Shown: positions 12,018-22,199 of the stretch, in pieces
Layout of the letters: each line of letters starts with the position of its first letter
How positions within the stretch are numbered: position 1 is the stretch's first letter
From: Lamellibrachia columna
Lineage: Eukaryota; Annelida; Polychaeta; Sabellida; Siboglinidae
DNA: 64,000 bases
Reading direction: 5' to 3'
Assembly: GCA_963662155.1 (NCBI GenBank)
Contig: OY759265.1
Location: 10,365,693-10,429,692 of the forward strand
Translations under genes and position numbers: made by a program
Notes under the pieces: model-generated
Told to the model about the DNA's origin: nothing
Database searches by the model: none
The model's input: the letters and a program-made list of their open reading frames with translations, nothing else

Positions 12018-12090
12018 TGACCACGACGGGACTCGAACCCGCAATCTTCTGATTCGAAGTCAGACGCCTTATCCATTAGGCCACGCGGCC
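12018..12090 (-). tRNA. tRNA-Arg (anticodon UCG)
   Basis: The minus strand folds as a canonical 73-nt cloverleaf. The acceptor stem is GGCCGCG pairing with CGTGGTC (two G-U). The D arm is GCCT/AGGC, and the A-box-like TGGCCTAATGGA is present. The anticodon stem TCTGA/TCAGA holds the loop CTTCGAA, giving anticodon TCG, which reads the arginine codon CGA. The T arm is GCGGG/CCCGT with the B-box-like GGGTTCGAGTCCC. The discriminator is A. There is no intron. A TTTT run two bases downstream (plus-strand AAAA at about 12013-12016) is a Pol III terminator. The intact stems and terminator favour a real tRNA gene over a SINE head. Confidence 0.93.
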
Positions 12091-12255
12091 ACATGAAATC
12101 AACCCTGCTTATATTGTTGATACAGCTTACAGGTGATTCCGTGTATTATCTTGACTAAGGCGTGGAGATCGAGAAAGGGAAAATATATAATGTATTGCTT
12201 CAAGCAAGTAGGCATGCATAGAGGTCGGGTAACTGAAAAAAAGATATCTTCCGCT

Positions 12256-12257
12256 TG

Positions 12258-12288
<31 letters not shown>

Positions 12289-12420
12289 TTAGCCTTAGGC
12301 CTGCCTTTGCCTTGGCCTTTGCCTTTGCTTTGGCCTTGCCCTTGGCCTTGGCCTTAGCCATGGATTTTGCATTGGCCTTTGCCTTTGCCCTTGCCTTGGC
12401 CATGGATTTTGCATTGGTCT
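12256..12420 (+). repeat. Low-complexity (CGC)n followed by GCCTTT/GCCTTG hexamer repeat
   Basis: About ten CGC trinucleotides (12258-12288) followed by imperfect hexamers such as GCCTTT and GCCTTG to about 12420. The lysine/alanine and proline/alanine frames on either strand are repeat artefacts. The tract ends exactly where recognisable gypsy integrase coding sequence begins. Confidence 0.9.
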
Positions 12421-12422
12421 TT

Positions 12423-12630
12423 GCGCATCCAGAACCAGAGCGGCAATGACCCCAACAAATGGGATAAGACTGGCGTCGTCGTAGAGGTGAAACAACGCGA
12501 TCAATGACAATATGTCATAAGGGTGGATGGTTCCGGCAGGGTGACTCTCCGTAATCGCAAATTCCTAAGGAAGTTCCAGCTGTACAAGCCATTCGACCAT
12601 AGCCCCGTCGCCACTCAACAACTACTTACA
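12423..12630 (+). mobile_element. Ty3/gypsy integrase C-terminal fragment
   Basis: Plus-strand translation reads RIQNQSGNDPNKWDKTGVVV, then EVKQRDQ, an in-frame TGA at 12505-12507, then YVIRVDGSGRVTLRNRKFLR. This is the conserved segment after the integrase core of Ty3/gypsy retrotransposons (WDKTG...DGSGR.TLRNR.FLR). The stop codon and the 5' truncation show it is a relic. The downstream part of the same element resumes at about 13430, after an inserted LINE piece. Confidence 0.75.
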
Positions 12631-13320
12631 AATCCACAGCAAGCTTCAAACTCTTGGCCCATGTAAACCCGAAGTTAAGCAAACAGCGTACAACATGCTA
12701 ATCCGGCCAAAACTTGAGTACTCTTCACCCATATGGAATCCCCACACCTTTTCACAAGTTAAAAGCCTTGAAAGAGTGCAACACTCTGCTGCCAGATTTG
12801 TTAAAAATGATTACAGACGGAACACAAATCCAGCAGATCTAATTACTGCCCTTGGATGGCCAACCCTCGAACGAAGGCGCATTATCAAACAAGCCACTAC
12901 CTTCTACAAAATTCTAAACAACATTATTGAGATCACCCCCCCCCCTCCGGGCCTACTAACTCGCTCTCGAACCCGTGGACATATATAGCCCCCAAGTGTC
13001 GTATAAATGCAATGGTCTTTTCATTTTATCCCAGAGCCATTCGCATATGGAATATGATTCCATCAAAAATTACCAACATAAAAAACCCAAAATCATTTCA
13101 AGAAGCTATTATGGAACTCCCTTTCACCACACCTCCTCACCTAAACTGCCTTTAAAACACAGTGCTCAGCGTAAACTTATCCATGGTGTGGGTATGGAGA
13201 CTGTCTATGTGTGCATGTGGCAAGGCAGCGACAGTATCCATACACACAACCAACCTATTAAAAAAACTTTCGTTAAACATCCTATACATAAAATAAATAA
13301 AACTATCAGATAAAAACCAT
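12631..13320 (+). mobile_element. LINE fragment (RT C-terminus and 3' UTR) nested in the gypsy relic
   Basis: Translation gives TLGPCKPEVKQTAYNMLIRP, then KLEYSSPIWNPH, ERVQHSAARFVKNDY, LGWPTLERRR and TTFYKILNNI, ending with TRSRTRGH. After a frameshift it continues as FYPRAIRIWNMIPSKITN. This is the thumb/tail of a jockey/CR1-type ORF2. The element is 5'-truncated within RT and its putative 3' UTR runs to about 13320. It is a different family from the copies at 3935, 30700 and 47340. Its position between two gypsy-like pieces indicates insertion into the older LTR element. Confidence 0.75.
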
Positions 13321-13429
13321 TTCAGCAACATTAATGATACTAGTCTTTTAATCGAACGTACCACCCACAGCGCATGCGCACAGTCCACCACAAACTCCTG
13401 CATTAGCCCAAGTTTGGGCTGTTTGGAGT

Positions 13430-13790
13430 AAAACCACTTGAGACTTGAGACCACCCCAGTGGACCGCCATTGTCCCAGCAAAGGAAAGCAGCTCAATCCA
13501 GCCAGTGTTGTCACACACTATCGACAGGGTGATCCCAATGCTTCAACGCACACCACCTGAGCCTCCTGTCAACCCGTCACTAACTGATGAGGGGACGGTC
13601 GCCGCCCCTTCTTCACTGCATGCCTCACCAGAACGACAACACGCTGGCACCGCTGGAAAAATGACACTGTCAGAAACCGTGAATGAGCCGATCGTTCCCG
13701 ACCCCGGTGCACCACGCCCCAGACGATCTATAGTTCCGCCAAAAAGGTACGACCCAAAGAAATGGATCTTATCCAGCAGAAAATAGTCAC
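13430..13790 (+). mobile_element. Ty3/gypsy polyprotein tail
   Basis: An open frame (13445-13786) is proline-rich and ends RPRRSIVPPKRYDPKKW. The arginine-rich, PP.RY motif is typical of the extreme C-terminus of gypsy-type polyproteins. It probably continues the integrase fragment at 12423-12630. No host-gene domain is visible. The assignment rests mainly on the terminal motif and context. Confidence 0.5.
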
Positions 13791-14400
13791 CGCAACGCAA
13801 TACAACGGCTATCATATGGTATATAGTTACACTACCACAAGTAATCTTCACAATCAGCCAGGATCTTAATACGTATCAAGGTCAGACAGCATGGTCCCGT
13901 ATGTTATCCCGGGTCCATACTAGGGCAGGCGCTAAAGGCCACCCATTATTCTACTATGCTTTTGTTCTATTTGTGCAACTGTGCTAATTGTTTACTTTAC
14001 ATGATACCATGTACATTTCCCTGATGGACTTTATGAACACTATACTCATTGACGTAAGACACTATACCAATGCTTGTGATGCATGTTAGCTCACACATAA
14101 TTTCTTTGTTTCATTTAGCTTATCTCAATGTTCAATAAGCTCAAGGGAGGAAGGGCATAGTCCGATACTATATGTATGCGACCTAACTATGTAACATCTG
14201 TACCCGATACACCGCTTTTCGCACGTGTGCATTCTTGAACATAATAAATCTTGTATTGAGAATGATCTTTATCTAGTCTATATGTAGGACAAGTGCGCGC
14301 AAGGCACAACCGGCCAAGAATGAATGTGTGTTCGTATCCTGTATTATCACAGGGGTGCTTTTTTGTAAAATAATAAAACAAAGTTAGATCGAATTCGTAA
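13791..14400 (+). mobile_element. Possible 3' end of the gypsy element with polypurine tract
   Basis: Downstream of the polyprotein tail, a purine tract (AAGGGAGGAAGGG, 14144-14156) has the position and composition of a polypurine primer site. It is followed by sequence containing AATAAA (about 14242), which could be a decayed 3' LTR. I could not find a matching 5' LTR or clear TG...CA ends, so this is tentative. Confidence 0.3.
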
Positions 14401-15060
14401 GCAATAATTGTTCATCCTGATCATTTAAAATGCTTAGCATTGCATATCCACATGACATGTGGATCAGCCTACGATTACAACCATTTAAGTCCAATGGTTA
14501 TTTTTTATTAATACGTACATTACTTTACTAATTGGAAATGTTGAATTAAGTTAGACATGCATAACTTTTTTATATACAACTATTACGTCATTCGAGGTGC
14601 ATTTTGATTTGAAGCATGTGCAAGCGTTCTCCTTCATCCCGTGACTGGGTCGGTCGTGGGGTGCCATTCACACAAAGTCCTCGGCAGCGTAGCCGGGTCG
14701 GTAGAAAAAATGCACTAAATAAGCAAAGAGAAAACGCAGAAGAATAAACATAATCGCTGAATCAATGCATTTATTTAACAGTAATGATCAACTGCAAAAC
14801 TTGAAAGTACATTTCGTTACTTCTATGGTAATTTACAAGGACAGACGTCTGCAAATATATCCACAATCTGGATGTGCATTAGTGCAAGGGATACCAATCT
14901 GGTATGTCCAGAAAAGAAAAGCCTATAGGTCGAACACTCCGATGGCATTGCCACATGAATCGGGACAGTCACTTCGCAAAAAACACCCATCGGCCATTTC
15001 ATATGGCTGATTCGTGGAAGGGTTCGTAACCCAAAATGTTTGTGGAAAATTATTTGTTTC
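14400..15060. other. No gene seen
   Basis: Non-coding sequence; no recognised element. Confidence 0.4.
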
Positions 15061-15067
15061 TGAAAAT

Positions 15068-15087
15068 GGGGGTTCGCGCGAACCCCC
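15068..15087 (+). repeat. Perfect 20-bp palindrome
   Basis: GGGGGTTCGCGCGAACCCCC reads identically on both strands. It is GC-rich in an AT-rich context, so it would form a stable hairpin. It may be a transposon end or an extrusion-prone site. Confidence 0.8.
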
Positions 15088-15361
15088 CAAAAGCCCTGGC
15101 TGCGACTCTGGTTACCAGTGCACTACTTTTGTGTTGCGGTGAAATTGGTGTACGAAATTGGGTTACGCACCTTATAATAATATCGTATAGATCAATATAC
15201 ATGGCTTAGTAGCATTAGACGTCAGCCCCTAACTCATACCCATTACGAGGCTCTCTCGGCACATTAATTCCAAAGCTTTTCAGCCCCCCTTAGTCACTAA
15301 GCAATTCCTCCATTTCAGCTTCCTACCCCGTACCATCGCCAACTGGAACAACTTGCCAGCC

Positions 15362-15623
<262 letters not shown>

Positions 15624-15815
15624 AACCAAGTTTATGGGTCTTGGAGAGAGATGGAAAACTCGTAACCGAAAGAAGATGAATATGAATATAACACAAAGAG
15701 ATTATAGTTGAAGAGATCAATGTTACGCACACTGTTCGCCATTTCCCCATGGAAGCCAATGCTAAAAGTGAGTCAAGCAATTCCACTATGTGCGCAAAAT
15801 TACGTTTCGATTTTA

Positions 15816-16310
15816 AAGGGAAACACGTCATAGTTTTGGGTCAATTATGCATATATAAGAGTTACTAAAACATAACCATTTGCAACTACAATCAAAAATA
15901 TCACGCCAGTAAAACCTTGTTGAACATACAACATGTTAATTTCACAGTTCGCGCCATATTGCTAGATAACCCCACGTTACCATAGTGCCTGTAGTCTGCA
16001 TATATGGCAATAAATTCGCTCAGCAGATAAAAATATACTTGTAAATACCTAGTCATATACTTGCCAATAGAGTATAGCCATACAGTTTGTCTCCAAACTT
16101 AACTTATGTTATTTGGCCTTTGTTTACTAAACCATTCCCGTTCTGACTTAGCAGCTCGCTCGATTGAGAGTTTTCGTTGCGTCTATGTATGATATTTTAC
16201 CGGAACCTCCCATTAAACAAACCATTATGAGTAAACCACTGGCGTGATATTTTTTATTGTAGTTGCACACTGTTAGTTTTTATTAACCCTTTTAGATGCA
16301 TAGCCCTTAT
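15816..16310 (+). repeat. MITE-like interspersed repeat, copy A
   Basis: Shares ATATAAGAGTTACTAAAACA and AACCATTTGCAACTACAAT with copies at about 44330 and 53950. Its far end carries the reverse complement of the same block (ATATCACGCCAGT versus ACTGGCGTGATAT), giving long terminal inverted repeats around an AT-rich core. No coding capacity is seen, so it is probably a non-autonomous DNA transposon. Confidence 0.7.
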
Positions 16311-16319
16311 AGCATAGAC

Positions 16320-17025
16320 TTATATAAAATAATGTTCTGAACCCAAATATGCTGGGAATCGGAGATTTCAAAGTGCGATCATGCCTCAGTTCAATGCAAA
16401 ACGGTAACATGGTCGCCAATGGGAAACGTAACAGTATGCTGAACCCAAGTGCATAGGACTTTTACACAATTCGTATATAAATATCCGGTAGATGGCGGCA
16501 TTCATTGATGTAGTGTTAGGATGCGCAATCTTTCCGTCAGATGGCGATGATATCTTGTGTATCACTCGTAGTATGAGGTGAAGATTACTAAAATAAAGCG
16601 TTACACGGTAAGAGTTATTCATCTTTTGGACCCACATTTGTTGCCTGAAATGTTCGATATATGTGTGTTTTGAAACGAGCACATTATAATGGTTTATATG
16701 ATATCATACATTTTTGAAAGTAAGCAAACTTCCGGGATGAATTGCGTTTCGGTTTTGTCACCGAATCGTATATTAAATACCAATTTGCCATTTTGGCACA
16801 TATAATTTTATTATTCGATGGGGAGGGCCTAAAATCCAATCATATGTCATTAAACGCATGCCGTATCGGACATATGCTAAGCAGTTTAATACAGTGTAAG
16901 GGGTAGGGTGTATTTCGAAAGGAAACATGCTCGCGGAGGTTTTTTGTTGCATACTTTCTAAGACATGGACATATTCAATGATATTGCTGCCCAGCTGGTT
17001 TCGTTATTTTATCGAGGGCTTGACT
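16320..17025. other. No gene seen
   Basis: AT-rich non-coding sequence upstream of the inverted-repeat pair; no recognised element. Confidence 0.4.
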
Positions 17026-17030
17026 GTGGG

Positions 17031-17092
17031 GCAATTCCGGAATTACCCCGGTAGTGTCGTGGGTCATTCTGGGATTCCCACAATGACCTGCC
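17031..17092 (+). repeat. Two adjacent inverted repeats
   Basis: The first is GGGGCAATTCCGGAATTACCCC spread over 17031-17052, near-palindromic with one mismatch. The second lies about ten bases further on, with arms GGGTCATT and AATGACCT enclosing GGGA/TCCC inner pairs. Both could form hairpins. Confidence 0.7.
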
Positions 17093-17444
17093 AGAGTTGG
17101 AAGTATAGATTTATTCAGCCACTTGGAGGTAATCGGCGTGGTGAGATGTATATTGTCAGAGTTGCATATGTGTGTTTATTCCATAACATGGTAAATGTTA
17201 ACATGGATTTAAGTTTTTAATTTCTTGTTCTAGTCGTTTCCAGCACTCAGCAACATTCTATTAACTGACTAGTCTGTATGTTGTGGTTACTACAACTGTA
17301 TGGTGTTTCGAGATCTGATTCAACTAGACAGCCTTTTTTCAGAACATTACGCCAAGCCGACCTTTATGTGCTGGCATTGTGGGTGGTCACTGCCAGGGTA
17401 CATGTCATTCTCAATCTTTTACATCCCCAGTTAAATGAGACGGG

Positions 17445-17612
17445 ACCTACATTAATGTCACTGTTACGTGATCATCCAAGTCATGAGAGATACAGTCTCC
17501 AAAGTTGAGAGCCAGGTTTTTATACCAAACATACCCATGCCCAGTCCGGGTCTTGAACTCAGAACTCTCATGTAAAGCAGATGTGCTAACCACTACACTA
17601 CCGCGCCTCTCT
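17445..17612 (-). mobile_element. tRNA-derived SINE
   Basis: The minus strand starts near 17612 with GGCGCGGTAGTGTAGTGG and TTAGCACATC, an A-box-type segment. About 40 bases later comes GAGTTCAAGACCC (17548-17560), a B-box-type segment, and then an unrelated body. A degenerate tRNA head without a good anticodon stem, followed by non-tRNA sequence, is the SINE pattern. The 3' boundary is uncertain. Confidence 0.65.
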
Positions 17613-17616
17613 AAAT

Positions 17617-17720
17617 TTGCAATTTCGACAATGTATTGATAATCCTCATGCACTGACACAATTCTGATATTCGTGAGCGAACGTGGATCGAGAACGAGTA
17701 CCGATTTTCGCCCATTTCAC
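17617..17720 (+). repeat. Dispersed repeat R1, copy 1
   Basis: About 100 bases nearly identical to 20747-20852, for example CAATTTCGACAATGTATTGA and GCGAACGTGGATCGAGAACG. Nature unknown; probably part of a transposon. Confidence 0.85.
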
Positions 17721-17721
17721 A

Positions 17722-18239
17722 CAAATTGTACATTTTTGGCAGATTTTTTTTACAGACTCGGGAGTTTCCATATTTTGACCATCCTAATATTTTTGGTAAT
17801 CTCTGTAAAAGAGGTGGATTTTCCACATAGTGATAAAAAATTATAAATACAATTTCTTTGCAAAATATTCATTTGTAGCATATGAGAAATTCATGTCGCA
17901 TGATGACATTACCTCTTTGTGATATGTGTTTTGAGGGTATAAGAAATTGACAAACTTGTTTAAATTCAATTTTATTAGGGGTGAGGCCAGTTACAACTGC
18001 AGTGTTTCATTTACTTTATGTAAATGAGTAGTGAAAAAGGGATGAGCATAGGCTGAGTAATTATGTAAAGTTCACCCGGATATATGGCACTACGTTATAT
18101 GTGTAGTGTTATTATTATGACTAACAGAAACATCTGTTGTATGGCTGAGACAATTGTGTTATGAACTTATAATGTGTTGTATTTTTAGATGGCAAAAACA
18201 ATTATACTGTGGACTAATGTTTGATGCTGCAAACAAAGT
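17722..18239 (+). promoter_or_regulatory. Probable 5' UTR/upstream region of the NACHT-TPR gene
   Basis: A possible splice acceptor (TTGTATTTTTAG, ending 18188) lies 51 bases before the start codon, so the start may be in a second exon with a non-coding first exon upstream. No TATA box or upstream donor could be fixed. AT-rich, otherwise featureless. Confidence 0.3.
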
Positions 18240-19849
18240 ATGGCTTCGAGACATGAATGGCAGACATTGAAATTGTATATCACGTCATATCATGCTGACT
18301 TTGGGAAAGAGAGAGAGCTGCTACTGAAGGAGGTGAAAATGGTTCTGCTACATTCTGTTAACAAGTTGTCATGTAAAAGGTATATTTTCTTAAACTTTTC
18401 GTGCAGCAGTTACTTTTCCGTAGAACTTTATGTTCATCTCGGCAGTGGTTGCAGATGTGGCAAGATTTGTACCGTCACATCACATTAATTGGCATATTAT
18501 TTAAAGACACTTTTTGTAATATCCATGATCAGAATATTATATGATAACTAATCTGTAGTGTTTTATTACACAGATTTTAACCAGTAACTATAAAAAATTA
18601 TTTGTGGTTTTGTGTACTTTACTTGTGTCGCTGGGTATCATTATTTCATATATGTTTACTATATTTGTAGGTGATTCCTGCCCTGCAATTATGGTGTGAA
18701 GCCCACTGTATTGAGCTACAAGAGACAGATGTCAGATGGGTAGGTTTTGTTTCCACCAGACATAGCTGGTCATTCTGCTGTCATGTAAATTTACTGCTTG
18801 TACCATGAAAGTGAACTCTCAGATTGGCAAGTTTCCAATCTTTTCCACCACTGTACAGCTGTAATAAGTATGTTGCATTAATTCAAGTTTATAAGCTGAG
18901 TAATGATCAGTGATGCTGTTTTGTATAGGACTGATTATTGTGTATGGCTACTTGGCTAACGTCTGGCATTTGGTCTTGCTGTGTGATATTCTCTCGCAAT
19001 GAGGCTTTGGTCCTTCCTGTGCAAATAGAATCCCTTGTATTTTATAGTGTGCTGTTGTCTTGTTGATGGTCTGTGTTATCTCTCTTGCTTGCAGGGTGGA
19101 TATTTGTTAGCTGACACCATTGCGAACATTCACAAAGGAATAGAACAGTCATATCTCAATAATGTACAACCGTTCTTCATCAACATTACTAGGTATGTTG
19201 GAAATTTTAAATATTTATCAAAACAAGTATGTTTGTCCAGATCCCATAGCTATATTTTGTAAAATGCTATCAATAAAATATTTAAATGAATAGTGTGCAT
19301 TAGAACAAATTTGAACATATCTACAAAATTTATTTTCCGAAGAATAAGTTTCATCAAGCCCATGGCATCAACATACTCTGAACTGCAACCTCGTTACTAA
19401 ATTTTATTGTCTATAGTAAAAAGTAGTTTATGACTCTGTATGTCTGTTCCTTCATATGTCCATCAGTTTCACATTTGACTGGTTAGTGTAAGGAGGTATA
19501 AGCTTTTGCAGTGGTTGCCTTTTTGTCCTGGGCAACTCTGCTAGTTTCATATGAATAACTGTTTTTTAATGTCCTATCCATGTGCTAAGCAAATCAGCCA
19601 GGTGTATGGAGTGTTTATGAAATGACAAGAAGAGTGTCATTGAGCTACTGTTCTGGTATGTTGCACTTCGACTACTTTCCTAACATTGGATTAGATGTTG
19701 ACATGTTGTTTGCAGTGATAGTCTTGGACTATTGCCCACGTGGACAGACGGCATGGACTCTGTCATTGAGGTGTACCAAAGAAAGCTGAAGCTCTCCAGC
19801 AGTGAGGTGGAAATGCTGCAGGAAGCATACAATGAGAACAACCCAAATT
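18240..19849 (+). other. DUF4062-encoding exons 1-4 of the NACHT gene
   Basis: Exon 1 ends LKLYITSYHADFGKERELLL. Exon 2 gives VIPALQLWCEAHCIELQETD and VRW. Exon 3 gives GGYLLADTIANIHKGIEQ then PFFINIT. Exon 4 gives DSLGLLPTWTDGMDSVIEVY. This matches the DUF4062 pattern (F/YISS..DF..ER..L...V.P.L...C......D.RWG...I......PFFI...G..YG..P). The domain begins within ten residues of the start codon. Junction phases are 0, 0, 2 and 1. Confidence 0.8.
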
Positions 19850-22128
19850 GTTAGTGATCTTTTTTAAAGTTGTGTTGCTACTGTAGTGCAATGTTTCATA
19901 AGCTACAGAATAGAACACTAGACATAAAAAATGTTTGCTTTTATCTATAAGCAGTTGAGTTTAACATTGTATATTGATTATGAGATTGCCTAACCTTTGG
20001 TGCGGCACTAAGCTCAGATTTCCGAGGATTTAGATGTCATAGAAGTTTTTATATTAGTTATTATTACATCACGTTTCACTCAATTAAATACATGATATGT
20101 TCAGTAGGGTAAGTGATATAGTGTTGGCAAATACCAGACAATTCCCGACACAAGATCTTAACACACTCAAACCTTGATACATACCTGCTATCAACCTGTA
20201 ATTTTAAATTACCAAATTCGACCTATTACATACATATGAATGAAGTAAAAGTACTTCGTTACAACATTTGAGTAGTTATTTCAAGTAATTGGCATGTAAC
20301 AAAGTAGAATTTTGACTGCATATTTTAGTTTTATCTAAAGTAACGCGACTTTTTACTTCGTTACGTTTATTTACTTCGCAATATATTTTTGTTACTTTTT
20401 TGCGAAACCGCTGCTGCTGGTGGCGCTCCACCGTCAATGACATTTCATAAACTGTTCATAGTCGCCAGGCCAAAAGCTATTAATATCATCCAATCGCATG
20501 TCAGTTTGAGATCATATTTGCATACAAACCTCTCTAGGAAATCGATGCAACCACTGTTTTATATCTACGTCAGTGAACGAAGTCAGCCAAATATTGGCAT
20601 AGGTCAGGTCAAGGCCGTTGACATGAAATGTCATTTCGAGCACACAATGCTTGAACGTCATCTCAAACCATGATGCTAATGTCTCCGTTGCACCATGCAA
20701 ACTATTAATCAGTAAGTTTCCAATACGTATTATAAATATTAAAATTTGCAATTTCGACAATGTATTGATAATCCCCATACACTGACACATTTCTGATATT
20801 CATGAGCGAACGTGGATCGAGAACGAGAACCGATTTTCGCTCATTGTCAGCAACGGCCTTACCGGCTTATGTCAGCATTAAACAGCATTTTACTTTCACA
20901 AATAAAATTCATTTTGAGATGCTTAATAAATTCATAATAATGATTACTCTACAAAACTAAAGAGAAAAGAATTGATACGCTGCCATTTGGCAGCATCTTT
21001 TCCCAGCAATGGCTTGTTCAAGCTGACACATAATATCAGGGACAGGGCACTTTTAATTGCAATTAGCAACAACATTCCTCTGTGGCACTGGTCTGTCTTC
21101 TGGTCAATTCTAGCCCCAGCTGGTACCAGGTAACCAACACAGCTAGCTGCTAAAGCCTGTTGTTGAAATGTTTGTGAGAGACATGTCTGGGAAGACATGA
21201 GAAGGTGGGGGTTCACAAGCCAAATGGCTTCATCAGCTAGGCATCATAAGTCTTTGTTAACTTTACTATGAGCAGTGCTAGGTTGTATTACCTCTGACCA
21301 GTTTCCCTGAGAGGCTACTACTACTACTACTGGACTGACCCTCTACCTACTCAGATACAATCACACCTGCGTATGCATATCCTGTTGTACAATCTAACTC
21401 CTCCTATACCCATGTGGAACAGGTCGATTAAAAAGAGAGATTGTGCCTCATTAATTAAGTTCTGTATTTAACTGAAATTATTTGATGTTGTGAGCTCTCA
21501 TTAATGATAATGTAATTTTCCAAACATCCAAGTGAGCACCATGTTCAAGGGTGGCAGACCGATTGACCAGCTAAGGCTGTCTGGGAACACTTTGTTATAG
21601 CTAGAGTGGTTGCAAAACGGTTGCCAGATGCAAGCTGTGTAATTTATATAATATTACTCATGATTTTGTCGTTATTTCTAAGTGTTGTACTTTTACTTCT
21701 ACTTTTACTTCAAGTACTTTTGAAAAGTAGTTTTACTTTTTACTCAAGTACTTTTTTCACAAATTACTTTTACTTTTACTCAAGTAGTTTTTAGGTGAAT
21801 TACTTTTACTTTCACTCAAGTACAAAATTAAAGTAATTCAGTGAACCCTGAGCATACATGCCCTATTAAGTGTACACGCCCTAATTAGTGTACCCATTCT
21901 TTTTTAATCAGCAGGATCCATAATTATCATGTCGCCACCGAGTGTCGCCATCTGGTGTTAAACAGTTGGCACCCGTTTCAGTTCTATGCTAGTCATCAAA
22001 TGATACCAGTAGTTTAAACAGTTACCTTATTGTCTAGATACAAAATGTTATAAGAACAGATTCCTTGAATTTATTCATGGCCCAATTTTTTTAGCATACT
22101 GTATGCTTATTACGTCATACATAGTATA

Positions 22129-22199
<71 letters not shown>

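Noticed and set aside
12133..12510. Lysine/alanine-rich or glycine-rich small proteins
   Set aside because: Simple hexamer and CGC repeats next to a gypsy fragment; not independent genes.
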